Shown here: in pieces, positions 1 to 9,409 of the stretch
Position numbering within the stretch: position 1 is the stretch's first letter
Layout of the letters: every line of letters begins with the position of its first letter
IMG/VR virus record: IMGVR_UViG_3300023184_000237
Coordinates: 1-42,754 of that record
DNA: 42,754 bases
Strand: one strand, 5' to 3'
From: a virus
The notes under the pieces: generated by a model
Told to the model about the DNA's origin: nothing
Databases searched by the model: none
The model's input: only the letters and a program-made list of their open reading frames with translations
Made by a program: the position numbers and the translations under genes

Positions 1-2
1 GC

Positions 3-3000
3 CAGGTAAAAATCTCTGGCAACATAGTCACAACCACCGTTACCAATCTGGGACTTACGTTAGCCGGCAACGGTATTGGTAATATCACAGCCAACAGCAC
101 CATTGTTCCTGGCACCGCCGGTGTGTATGATCTTGGTGCTCCTGACAACAAATTTCAATACATTTACGGTGATTACCTTGTGGGCAACGGTGCCCTAATC
201 ACCGGGATTGTTGCCAACACCTCCTACAACAATGCCAATGTTGCGGCCTTCTTGCCCACATACACTGGCAATCTGGTCAGTCTCACAGGACCTGTCAGAA
301 CCACAGCCAACGTCATTGCTGGCAATATCATAACCAGCGGATTTTTAGGAGTATCTGGCAACATCGCCGGTGGCAATATCACCGGCGTCAATTTGATCAG
401 CTCAGGATCGATTTCGGCCGTTGGTAACATAACCACAGTTGGTAATATTGCCGGCAACTATTTCCTTGGCAACGGTGCTTTCTTAACAGGCATAACCGCA
501 ACCAATATCTCAGCCGCAGCATTGACCGGAACCACGCTGAGTTCAAATGTGTTGTATTCAAGTCTAAAAGTAGTAGATGATTTACTGTATTTGGACGTGA
601 TCGGTAATGTCACCACCCAGGGCAGATTCATTGGATCAGGTGCTGGACTAACAAATATACCGGGTGCCAATGTTACTGGACAAGTTGCTAATGCCTTGGT
701 TGCAGGTACTGTTTACACTAATGCACAACCAAACATAACCAGCGTTGGCACACTAACTTCATTAACTGCAACCGGTAATATCGCCGGCAATTATTTTATT
801 GGTAACGGTGCATTACTAACTGGTATATCAGCTTCGAGTGTAAATGCCAACGCATTGGTTGGTGATGTACTAAGTTCTAATGTACTGTATTCAAGTTTAA
901 AAGTCGTAGATGATTTGTTGTATTTGGATGTGATTGGTAACGTTACCACTCAAGGCCGTTTTATTGGATCAGGTGCTGGACTAATCAACATACCGGCTGC
1001 CAACATCACAGGTGTTGTGGCCAATGCTACCTATGCCACTACTGCAGGCACAGCATATTCAGTTGCTGGTGCCAATGTCACAGGTACAGTAGCCAATGCT
1101 ACCTATGCCACTACCGCTGGTAGTGCTACCAGTGCTAACACTGCCACCACTGCCACATATGCTAATACGGCAAATGCTGTGGCTGGTGCAAACGTATCTG
1201 GTACAGTGGCCAACGCTACCTATGCTACCACAGCAGGTAGTGCAACTACAGCAACCACAGCAACCACGGCTGGCACCGTGACCACGGCCGTACAGCCAAA
1301 TATTACCAGCGTTGGTACATTAACTTCGGTCTCGGTGTCAGGCAATGCCACCGCAGGAAATATATTAACCGGCGGAACAATCAGTGCTGTTGGCAATATC
1401 ACCGGCAATTACTTTATAGGTAATGGTAGTCAGTTAACTGGCGTGGCTGCATCAAATGTCAGGGCCAATGCCTTGATTGGTGATGTACTAAGTTCTAATG
1501 TACTGTATTCAAGTTTAAAAGTTGTAGATGATCTATTATACTTAGATGTTATTGGCAATGTGACCGGTAATTATTTTATTGGTAATGGTAGTTTACTAAC
1601 TGGAGTTGTGGCCACAGGAATCGGAACTCTTGCATCATTGAGTGTAACTGGCAATACTCGAACTGGTAATCTACTCACTGGCGGAATGATCAGTGCTGTA
1701 GGCAATATCAAAACTACCGGCAACGTGTCAGCAAACTATTTTATAGGTAACGGCGCTGGCCTAACAGGTATTATAGCAAGTGCAGGCGCCGCAATTATAA
1801 ACGGCAACAGCAATGTCACAGTCAATGCAAATGGCAACGTTACAGTCGGAGTAGTTGGAACCAGTAATGTAACAGTGTTTGCTAATACCGGTGCCTACAT
1901 CACTGGAGAAGTAAGTGCCACTGGCAACGTAACTGGCAATTATTTACTAGGTAACGGGGCATTCATAACTGGGTTGCCAGCAGGATATAGCAACGCTGAT
2001 GTGGCTAACTACTTGCCAACATATTCTGGCAATCTGGTTAGCCTAACTGGACCAGTAACAACAACTTCAAACATCACAGGTGGTAATGTTGTAACAGGTG
2101 GATTGGTATCCGCGACAGGTAACGTTACAGGTAATTATATTCTTGGTAATGGTGCGCTACTAACTGGTGTTATCACAAGTGTAGCCAACATCAACAACGG
2201 CACATCGAATGTTACTGTTGTAAGTTCAGGTGGCAACGTCACTGTTGGTGTAGGTGGCACAGCAAACGTAGCAGTGTTTGCTACTACAGGTGAATACATC
2301 ACTGGTGTATTGAGTGCAAATGGCACAGTCACTGGTGGTAACTTATTGACCAGTGGATTAGTAAGTGCTGTATCTAACATCACTGGTGGCAATTTACTCA
2401 CACAAGGACTTGTGAGCGCAACTGGTACGATTACATCATCTGCTAACATTACAGGTGGTAATGTTTTAACTAATGGATTAGTATCGGCCACAGGAACTGT
2501 CACTGGATCAAGTTTATTAGCATCAGTTGTTAGTGCAAGTGGCGATATAACTGGTGGCAATATATTGACCAGTGGGTTAGTAAGTGCAACTGCTAATATC
2601 ACCGGCGGCAATTTAGTCACTGCTGGCCTGGCTACAGTATTGGGAAATATCACAAGTGGTAATGTATTAACAGGTGGCGTAGTTTCTGCAACTGCTAATA
2701 TCACCGGCGGCAATATTAGAACTTCTGGATTAATCACTGCCACCGGCAATATCATTGGCGGCAATGTTAACACCAGCAACATTCAACCTCTCAGTGGCGC
2801 ACTAACAATTTCCACAGCCTCAGGCAATCTAAATCTACAACCTGCTGGCAATATTGTGTTGGCCAACACTATTATTAGCGGGTTAGCACAACCATTACAA
2901 GATCAAGATGCGGCAACTAAACTTTATGTTGATAACTTTGCCACAACTGGTATCAGTTATCACCAACCGGTGGCTGCCGCTACTACAACAACTATGGCAG

Positions 3001-6000
3001 TGGCTACCAGCGGTACAATCACATATACTCAGCCTAACGGAGTATCAAATGGTATTGGCGCATATTTGAGCACCACTGGATCGTTTAACTTGATCGACAC
3101 AGCTAATATCCAAACAGTTGGAACCAGAGTGCTGGTCAAGAACGAAGCAAATGCAGTCTATAATGGTGTGTATACCTGGTCTAATGCCACAGTAATTGTT
3201 CGTTCGACTGACACAGATCAATACGGCGCAAACAGTACAGAAGAGTTGAGTATTAACGATTACTTCTTTGTATCAGGTGGCAATGTCAACGCTGGTAGTG
3301 CTTACGTTGTTAGCGCACCGCCTGGCACAATTACCTTTGGCACAAGCAACATCACGTTTAGCCAATTCAGTTCGAGTCAGACTTACACAGCCAACACTGA
3401 TGCTGGTATAAGTTTAACGGGCACTCAAATCAACGCCAAGGTAGATCAAAATACCACAGCATTCGATGGTGGCGGCAATATCATCGTCAAAGCCAATGCC
3501 AATCTTACAACACCAAACATTGGTGCCGCAACAGGTACAAGCCTAAGTGTCACTGGTAATGTAACTGGTGGCAATGTATTAACTGGTGGCGCAGTTTCGG
3601 CCACTGCCAATGTTACTGGTGGTAACTTACTAACTGCTGGTGTGGTCTCGGCCACTGCCAATGTTACTGGTGGCAACTTAACAACCGCTGGACAAATATC
3701 AGCAACCGGCAACATAACTGGCAACTACTTTATTGGTAATGGTTCGGCCCTTACTGGAGTTATTGCCGCAGGCGGCCAAGGTAACACAATTACATTGGGT
3801 ACTCCTACAGACGGTAATCTTGTACAAAACGTGGCCTATCCAGGATGGACCACAGCAACTTTTGTCACAGACGGCCTGGATGACTTGAATCAAGTGGCAT
3901 TGAACATAGCCAACAGTACCTATGTGGGCAATGCCTATATCACTGCCAATGTGAGTTCAGGACCTAGTCCATTAAGCGTGGCACTGACCGGACGTTACAT
4001 TGGCAATGCCAATGCTTACTTGTGGCAATTTGGAGATGGTACAGCCAATGTAACAACAGCCAACGCGGTGCATACATTCAGCAATGTATCAGGTGGCACA
4101 TTCACAGTTACCTACACTGCATACAATACCAATGGAACCTACAATGGAAATGCAGCCAACGGTGCAAAAGGATCAACCAGCACAGCGTCTACCACGATAA
4201 CATTGTATACGCCTACTCCAATACCATCGTTTACTGCCAACCGAACAAGTTTGGACACCCCAGGCGGCGTGTTAATAACCAATACAAGTCAGTATGCAGA
4301 GACTTACTCAATCAACTGGGGCGATGGCACCATAGTAATTCCAGCCAACAACTGGACCACATCAAGCCATACCTTCACCAACGCTACAGCCAATACTGAC
4401 GTGTTGTACGGAGTTAATTTAACTGGTAACAGTGCCAATGCAGGCGCAAGTCCAGTAAGTGTAACATCATCCAACACCAACGTTAAAGTTTATTCGTCAC
4501 AGTCTGGCAATGTATTTGTCACTGCCAACGTTGCCAACGTGATCAATGGTGTGGGCACAATAAGTTTCCGCAACGATTCAAATGGCACACCTGGTAACAC
4601 AGCAAGTTTTGGCGCACAACAGTTGTACAGTTTCAATTATGGTGACGGCAACATCAGCAACGTCAACATTCAATCGGGTCTTGCTGGCAACCCAAGTGCT
4701 GCCAACGTCACGCACTTGTTTGCATTGAGTGCGGCCAACCAATCAGGTAACAAGTACGAACAATACACAGCAAACTTGTCCTTGTACACCGGTTACAGCA
4801 CCAGCCCATTTAAGAGCGGCAACATCACAATCACCATTGAACCACAGACTCGTGCCAACTTTGTTGGAACCACTGCCAACGTCACTACCAATGCCACTGC
4901 CAACACAGGCAATGCCAGAGTGGGCTATCTTTACACTGACTACAACGGTGCCAATCGCTCAACATTCACATTCCAGAACACCAGTGAAAACAGCAACATT
5001 GCCAACTGGACCTGGGGTGACAGCACATTCAGCAATGGCGTAAGCAATGTGGGCAATGTGTTACATACCTATAACAGTACTGGTGCCTTTACCGTGTCAC
5101 TACAAGCCAACGGCACACCAAATGGTATAACCAGTACAGCACAAAGTAATACCTTTAGTACCACAGGTTATATCTTTATTGCCGCCAACCCAACTGCACC
5201 CACAAACCTTAGCGGATTTGCCAACTTGACCATTGCCAATGCCAGCCAAGGCACAAGTCCATTGCTGGCCGCCGGCGCAACAGATGCATCAGGTGGCAAT
5301 ATTCCAGCCAATGGCACAAGCGTCACACGTTTTGCAACAACAGCAACTATCACAACCAGTGCCAACGTTCAACTGGCAAACACAGCCGTAACAGGTACGT
5401 TGTATGCTTATGTGAACAATGCCAACGCAGGTAGTGTAACATTTAGTAATGTGAGCAACACTGTTGGAACGTCGGGCGCTTTGGTGGTGTCAGCAGACCA
5501 AGACTTACATGTGGCCAATGCCGCGGTACCTAGTTACTTCTACAAAGTGTTCAGTGCCAACGTAAGTTGTGCTTTGAGCAGTTTGAGCACAGGTTACAAC
5601 AACTACAAAATGGTACACTCAGTATCAGGCAACACCAACTATGTGGGCTTTGTCAAAGACAATTTGAACACAGCACCTAGTCTGGTTACCGGTAACGTAG
5701 CAATGGTTGAAGCCACAGCAGGAACTTACAGATATATTTCGGGCGTTCCTTACTACAACACAGGATCACCCACAATTACAATTGCTAACCTACAGGTGGC
5801 AAACTTGGCTGGACAGACATTTACCAGTACCAATCCGTTTATACTTGATAGCGGAACAGTATACGAAGGCTCGGGCGCAGTAGTGGCAGCAAGCCAAACT
5901 AAATCTTTAGCAGGAATTAACAACGCCGGCAACAGTATGTTGACCAGTAGCAACGTCAAAGCCAATATTGGTGTTACTGCAAACTATACTTTTGGTAACT

Positions 6001-6830
6001 TGACTGCTAACCTTGGTGGTAGCAACAACAGCGTGAGTACTTTGCAAGCCAACATACTCAATGTGATTGGAACCAGTACCACAGTGCAATTACCAACCAA
6101 GATACAGATGTATGCTGGTGCAAACTCCGGGGTGAATGAGCAATCAATTGCCTGCACACCCACTGCCAACACACAAGCGGCCATACGTATTGTGATGAGC
6201 ACAGCAGGCAATACTCCAGTATTTTCTGACTCAACTAATTATTACACAGCCAATGCTTGGTCCGGAGCACAGACCATTGCTGGCACACCAGAAGCTGTGG
6301 TGCGATATGGAGTACTCACACAATACGCAGTTGATTTATCGACAGGATATTTGCCAGTAGGACCAAACTTGTCAATAGGTGGGAATCGTACCAGCACACA
6401 GTACTTTACTTTTGCGTTTGCAAGACCAAGTCTAGCAAACTTTGATATCAGATTAACAACCACTACAGGTGTTGCTGGTGTTTGGCTTGCGGCACCCGGA
6501 ACAACCATAGACAAGGGCGGATTCTCATCACCTACTCCTGGATTCCCTGGACCTACCAGTACCATCAACGGATGGTTAGAAGCATTCACACAGTATGCTG
6601 GATCTGGAGTTCCTGGCGCTGCCAGTGGTACTGGTGGTAACGGCTCAAACGGTTGTGCTTTAACTGGTGCAGATGTGATACCGTTAAATACAGCAATTGC
6701 TAATGTAGGTTATACAATGACTCTGGGATCTCAAAACGCCGCCAACAGTACTGGCACCAATATTTTAATTAGAATTGCATTGGCTACTGGTCAATCTATC
6801 ACAGCCTTGTCAATAGGAGTAGCCGCTTAA
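3..6830 (+). CDS. Very long tail fibre / adhesin with PKD domains (5' end outside window)
   Basis: The reading frame is open from the first bases of the window, so this is the 3' part of a longer gene; about 2275 residues are visible. An internal GTG at 123 is not a credible start because the same repeat protein continues upstream of it. The first ~2800 nt encode Gly/Asn/Thr-rich repeats of the types GNYFIGNGxxLTG and TGGNLLTGGLVSATGNI. Nt 2898-3543 encode a non-repetitive module starting ATKLYVD that recurs in the 9410 fibre. Nt ~3960-5120 hold about four PKD-like domains (WQFGDGT, INWGDGT, FNYGDGN, WTWGDST, each followed by an H-[TL]-[FY] strand). The C-terminus (GxGGNGSNGCALTG, then a QSITALSIG end) resembles terminal receptor-binding domains of marine T4-like fibres, from memory. 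The likely role is host-surface recognition. The TAA stop overlaps the next ATG (TAATG), implying translational coupling. Confidence 0.85.
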   Translation, partial: QVKISGNIVTTTVTNLGLTLAGNGIGNITANSTIVPGTAGVYDLGAPDNKFQYIYGDYLVGNGALITGIVANTSYNNANVAAFLPTYTGNLVSLTGPVRTTANVIAGNIITSGFLGVSGNIAGGNITGVNLISSGSISAVGNITTVGNIAGNYFLGNGAFLTGITATNISAAALTGTTLSSNVLYSSLKVVDDLLYLDVIGNVTTQGRFIGSGAGLTNIPGANVTGQVANALVAGTVYTNAQPNITSVGTLTSLTATGNIAGNYFIGNGALLTGISASSVNANALVGDVLSSNVLYSSLKVVDDLLYLDVIGNVTTQGRFIGSGAGLINIPAANITGVVANATYATTAGTAYSVAGANVTGTVANATYATTAGSATSANTATTATYANTANAVAGANVSGTVANATYATTAGSATTATTATTAGTVTTAVQPNITSVGTLTSVSVSGNATAGNILTGGTISAVGNITGNYFIGNGSQLTGVAASNVRANALIGDVLSSNVLYSSLKVVDDLLYLDVIGNVTGNYFIGNGSLLTGVVATGIGTLASLSVTGNTRTGNLLTGGMISAVGNIKTTGNVSANYFIGNGAGLTGIIASAGAAIINGNSNVTVNANGNVTVGVVGTSNVTVFANTGAYITGEVSATGNVTGNYLLGNGAFITGLPAGYSNADVANYLPTYSGNLVSLTGPVTTTSNITGGNVVTGGLVSATGNVTGNYILGNGALLTGVITSVANINNGTSNVTVVSSGGNVTVGVGGTANVAVFATTGEYITGVLSANGTVTGGNLLTSGLVSAVSNITGGNLLTQGLVSATGTITSSANITGGNVLTNGLVSATGTVTGSSLLASVVSASGDITGGNILTSGLVSATANITGGNLVTAGLATVLGNITSGNVLTGGVVSATANITGGNIRTSGLITATGNIIGGNVNTSNIQPLSGALTISTASGNLNLQPAGNIVLANTIISGLAQPLQDQDAATKLYVDNFATTGISYHQPVAAATTTTMAVATSGTITYTQPNGVSNGIGAYLSTTGSFNLIDTANIQTVGTRVLVKNEANAVYNGVYTWSNATVIVRSTDTDQYGANSTEELSINDYFFVSGGNVNAGSAYVVSAPPGTITFGTSNITFSQFSSSQTYTANTDAGISLTGTQINAKVDQNTTAFDGGGNIIVKANANLTTPNIGAATGTSLSVTGNVTGGNVLTGGAVSATANVTGGNLLTAGVVSATANVTGGNLTTAGQISATGNITGNYFIGNGSALTGVIAAGGQGNTITLGTPTDGNLVQNVAYPGWTTATFVTDGLDDLNQVALNIANSTYVGNAYITANVSSGPSPLSVALTGRYIGNANAYLWQFGDGTANVTTANAVHTFSNVSGGTFTVTYTAYNTNGTYNGNAANGAKGSTSTASTTITLYTPTPIPSFTANRTSLDTPGGVLITNTSQYAETYSINWGDGTIVIPANNWTTSSHTFTNATANTDVLYGVNLTGNSANAGASPVSVTSSNTNVKVYSSQSGNVFVTANVANVINGVGTISFRNDSNGTPGNTASFGAQQLYSFNYGDGNISNVNIQSGLAGNPSAANVTHLFALSAANQSGNKYEQYTANLSLYTGYSTSPFKSGNITITIEPQTRANFVGTTANVTTNATANTGNARVGYLYTDYNGANRSTFTFQNTSENSNIANWTWGDSTFSNGVSNVGNVLHTYNSTGAFTVSLQANGTPNGITSTAQSNTFSTTGYIFIAANPTAPTNLSGFANLTIANASQGTSPLLAAGATDASGGNIPANGTSVTRFATTATITTSANVQLANTAVTGTLYAYVNNANAGSVTFSNVSNTVGTSGALVVSADQDLHVANAAVPSYFYKVFSANVSCALSSLSTGYNNYKMVHSVSGNTNYVGFVKDNLNTAPSLVTGNVAMVEATAGTYRYISGVPYYNTGSPTITIANLQVANLAGQTFTSTNPFILDSGTVYEGSGAVVAASQTKSLAGINNAGNSMLTSSNVKANIGVTANYTFGNLTANLGGSNNSVSTLQANILNVIGTSTTVQLPTKIQMYAGANSGVNEQSIACTPTANTQAAIRIVMSTAGNTPVFSDSTNYYTANAWSGAQTIAGTPEAVVRYGVLTQYAVDLSTGYLPVGPNLSIGGNRTSTQYFTFAFARPSLANFDIRLTTTTGVAGVWLAAPGTTIDKGGFSSPTPGFPGPTSTINGWLEAFTQYAGSGVPGAASGTGGNGSNGCALTGADVIPLNTAIANVGYTMTLGSQNAANSTGTNILIRIALATGQSITALSIGVAA

Positions 6831-8674
6831 TGGCCGCCTCGTTCAACGAATCACAAAAGATTGATTACCTTTGGAAAAAGGTCGGCTACGGTGTAACCAA
6901 AACAGCCGAGCCCGAATCTAAGCAAGCCTTCAACGAAAGCATACCCAGTCCACTGCTGTATCGCGGTGATCTTATTTGGACACAGAGTGGAGACATACCT
7001 GCCTTACCACCTGCTAGTACCACATCACTGGTGCAAGTTTACAAAGACGGTGGTGGCGCTGGATACAGTCCCACAGTACAATGTACGGAAGACCTGACTG
7101 CTCCTGACAATCAAACCTGGAAAACCAACCTAATCAACTGGATTCCCACACAGTTTGGTGACAACTACCTGGTACAGGTGTATGCTGGCCCAGCAGGGTT
7201 GACCAACCCTCAAACAGCAGGTACCAAGTTGTTTGGTGCTGGTTCCGGTAGCGATGACACTTGGTTCTTTGATTATCAGTCTGGGGTTTTAAACTTCAAC
7301 GGCGCGACCATACCAACTCCGATTGGTACAGGAACAGCCAATACAATCTATGTTGTGGGCTACAGATATGTTGGTGAGTACGGGGTAGACACAACATTTA
7401 TCAGCAACGGCACGAGCAATGTAAACATTGCCACGGCCAATGGCAACATTACCATGGCGGTCAATGGTACTGGCAATGTTGCTGTAATTTCTAATACCGG
7501 TGCATACATTTCGGGTGTGGTTAGCGCAAGTGGGAATATAACTGGAAACTACTTCATCGGTAATGGTAGTCAGTTGACTGGTGTGGCTGCAGCCAGCGTA
7601 AATGCTAACGCATTGATTGGCAACACACTAAGTTCGAACGTACTATATTCAAGCCTGACTCAAGTTGGTACACTGAGTAATGTATCAGTCTCTGGCAACG
7701 TTGTTGGTGGCAACATATTAACAGGTGGAGTTGTATCGGCCACAGGTAACGTAACTGGTGGCGGTGTTGTTACTACTGGACCTAGTGGTAACATCAGTGG
7801 CGCCAATGTAATTTCTGCTACTACTTTTACTGCTACTGCCAACATAACTGGCGGTAACATACTAACAGTTGGCCTAGTCTCTGCAACAGGTAATGTTTAT
7901 GGCAATGCAATACGGTCCGACAACTACTGTTATGCCAATGGCGTTCCAATTCCCACTGGTATTGTTTACACCGCCGCAACGTCTCCACCTGCTGGACCTG
8001 ATGTTGGAGATCAATGGTACGATACTGCCAGTGATGTGTTGTATGAATTTATCAACGATGGCACCAGCACTTATTGGGTTGATACAACTAGTCCTGCATT
8101 TGCTGGTGGTGTAGTTGCCAACGTGGCAATTTCTGGCACATTAGTGCCAGTTGCCAATGTCACTTATGATATTGGTACCAACTCAGTATATTTCCGCAAC
8201 ACTTACACACAAAATCTCTACACCAACAATAGATTACCTGGATACAACATGCCCTTGGGGGCAGTGATACAAACAGTAATGAGTTCAAGCCTGGGCGGAA
8301 GTACAACAAACAGCACTGGTTATGCTGACATCAGTTATGCAAATGTAACAATTACTCCATCTAGTGTAACAAGTAAAGTTTTAATTATAGCCACTGGTAC
8401 CAGTGAATTTAGTGCGGTATCAGGGTTTGGCGTTACCTCCTATACTCAATTGGTACGAGGCGCCAGTACAAGTTTGCAAGTTCAAAACACCGGAACATCG
8501 GGCACGGGCGGCACAGATGCAGGCGCAATAGGTGCTATTTCCTATAGTTATATGGATGCACCAGCAACCGCAAGTGCTGTGACTTATAAATTACAGCAAA
8601 AGGTGTCTACTGCCAGCAGTACACTGACCAGCACAAATATTTGGTTGATAGCCATGGAGATTGCCGCATCATGA
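6830..8674 (+). CDS. Tail fibre with putative baseplate-attachment N-terminal domain
   Basis: 614 residues. The ATG overlaps the stop of the upstream fibre (TAATG). Residues ~1-185 form a non-repetitive domain (FNESQKIDYLWKKVGYGVTK near the start, later TWFFDYQSGVLNF) that I recall from the N-terminus of many T4-like marine phage fibres; it may anchor the fibre to the baseplate, which is inference. Residues ~190-360 carry the same GNYFIGNG and TGGNILTGG repeats as the neighbouring fibres. Residues ~375-430 contain a module also found in the 9410 fibre (SPPAGPDVGDQWYDT, then YWVDTTSPAFAGGVVAN). The C-terminal ~140 residues (from PLGAVIQTV) form a beta-rich tip domain. The short length suggests an adapter or short fibre working with the two giant fibres. 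The end overlaps the next gene by ATGA. Confidence 0.8.
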   Translation: MAASFNESQKIDYLWKKVGYGVTKTAEPESKQAFNESIPSPLLYRGDLIWTQSGDIPALPPASTTSLVQVYKDGGGAGYSPTVQCTEDLTAPDNQTWKTNLINWIPTQFGDNYLVQVYAGPAGLTNPQTAGTKLFGAGSGSDDTWFFDYQSGVLNFNGATIPTPIGTGTANTIYVVGYRYVGEYGVDTTFISNGTSNVNIATANGNITMAVNGTGNVAVISNTGAYISGVVSASGNITGNYFIGNGSQLTGVAAASVNANALIGNTLSSNVLYSSLTQVGTLSNVSVSGNVVGGNILTGGVVSATGNVTGGGVVTTGPSGNISGANVISATTFTATANITGGNILTVGLVSATGNVYGNAIRSDNYCYANGVPIPTGIVYTAATSPPAGPDVGDQWYDTASDVLYEFINDGTSTYWVDTTSPAFAGGVVANVAISGTLVPVANVTYDIGTNSVYFRNTYTQNLYTNNRLPGYNMPLGAVIQTVMSSSLGGSTTNSTGYADISYANVTITPSSVTSKVLIIATGTSEFSAVSGFGVTSYTQLVRGASTSLQVQNTGTSGTGGTDAGAIGAISYSYMDAPATASAVTYKLQQKVSTASSTLTSTNIWLIAMEIAAS

Positions 8675-9342
8675 TAACCATATTTCACGCTATTCAAAGT
8701 TTGGTACCTGGTGCAGAAGTCAGTGTGGGTTTGTATGACCAGGCAATAACTTGGCACAAGCCCGAAACTGCTCCAGTAACTACGGAACAAATACAAGCAG
8801 AACAACAACGGCTGCAACAGGCCTATGACTGGGATGAGTACAAAAGAAACCGTGCTAGAGAATACCCCACCATTCAAGAACAACTGGATGCCTTGTACCA
8901 TGCCGGTGTGTTTCCACCGGCTATGGCCGCTAGAATACGAGCAGTAAAAGCCAAATACCCACGCTATTCTCCAGATCATACACAAACCGCAGAACAGACC
9001 ACACCCACAATGTCAGTTGAAGAGTGGCTGGCACAAGAAGCAGCCAAAACAACTGCTGAACAGTGGTTGGCGCAACAGCAACAATCTGCCACGCCCATGA
9101 CACGGGAACAATGGCTGGCATCGCAAGTTGAGGTCAAAACAACTCACACGCCAACACCAACAAACTTGGTCACTGTGACTCGCACCATGACCACAGAAGA
9201 ATGGTTGCGAGAGCAAGCATCTCAACAAACTGCCCAAACACTGACCCGTGAACAGTGGCTAGAACAACAAAAACAACAGGATCAACCACGTAAAATGACC
9301 CGTGAAGAATGGCTTGCAGAGCAAGCAAATATAGGAAATTAA
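8671..9342 (+). CDS. XkdW-like tail-fibre assembly protein with EQWL repeats
   Basis: 223 residues. I start it at ATG 8671 because this forms a tight ATGA overlap with the fibre stop and the protein then begins MITIFHAIQSL; the open frame reaches further upstream only through a weak TTG. Residues ~1-95 resemble the XkdW or tail-assembly-chaperone type domain found next to phage fibre genes (RNRAREYPTIQEQLDALYH, then AVKAKYPR). Residues ~114-223 are low complexity and contain six copies of a [ST]-x-E-[EQ]-W-L-x-x-Q motif separated by Gln/Thr-rich linkers. The tail is predicted to be helical and probably makes repeated contacts with a partner. The position between fibres supports a fibre-folding or attachment role, but this is inference. 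Confidence 0.65.
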   Translation: MITIFHAIQSLVPGAEVSVGLYDQAITWHKPETAPVTTEQIQAEQQRLQQAYDWDEYKRNRAREYPTIQEQLDALYHAGVFPPAMAARIRAVKAKYPRYSPDHTQTAEQTTPTMSVEEWLAQEAAKTTAEQWLAQQQQSATPMTREQWLASQVEVKTTHTPTPTNLVTVTRTMTTEEWLREQASQQTAQTLTREQWLEQQKQQDQPRKMTREEWLAEQANIGN

Positions 9343-9409
9343 AAAGATCATGCTAAAAAGCAAAAATTTAATCTGGCATAAGTAATGTATAAGACCAACA
9401 GGAGAAATT

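Noticed and set aside
8641-8670. Upstream TTG start of the XkdW-like gene
   Set aside because: The ten extra residues overlap the fibre end and lack a ribosome site; ATG 8671 gives the common ATGA coupling.
9387-9394. GTATAAGA before the giant fibre gene as a late promoter
   Set aside because: It lacks the TAAATA core that all other candidate elements share.
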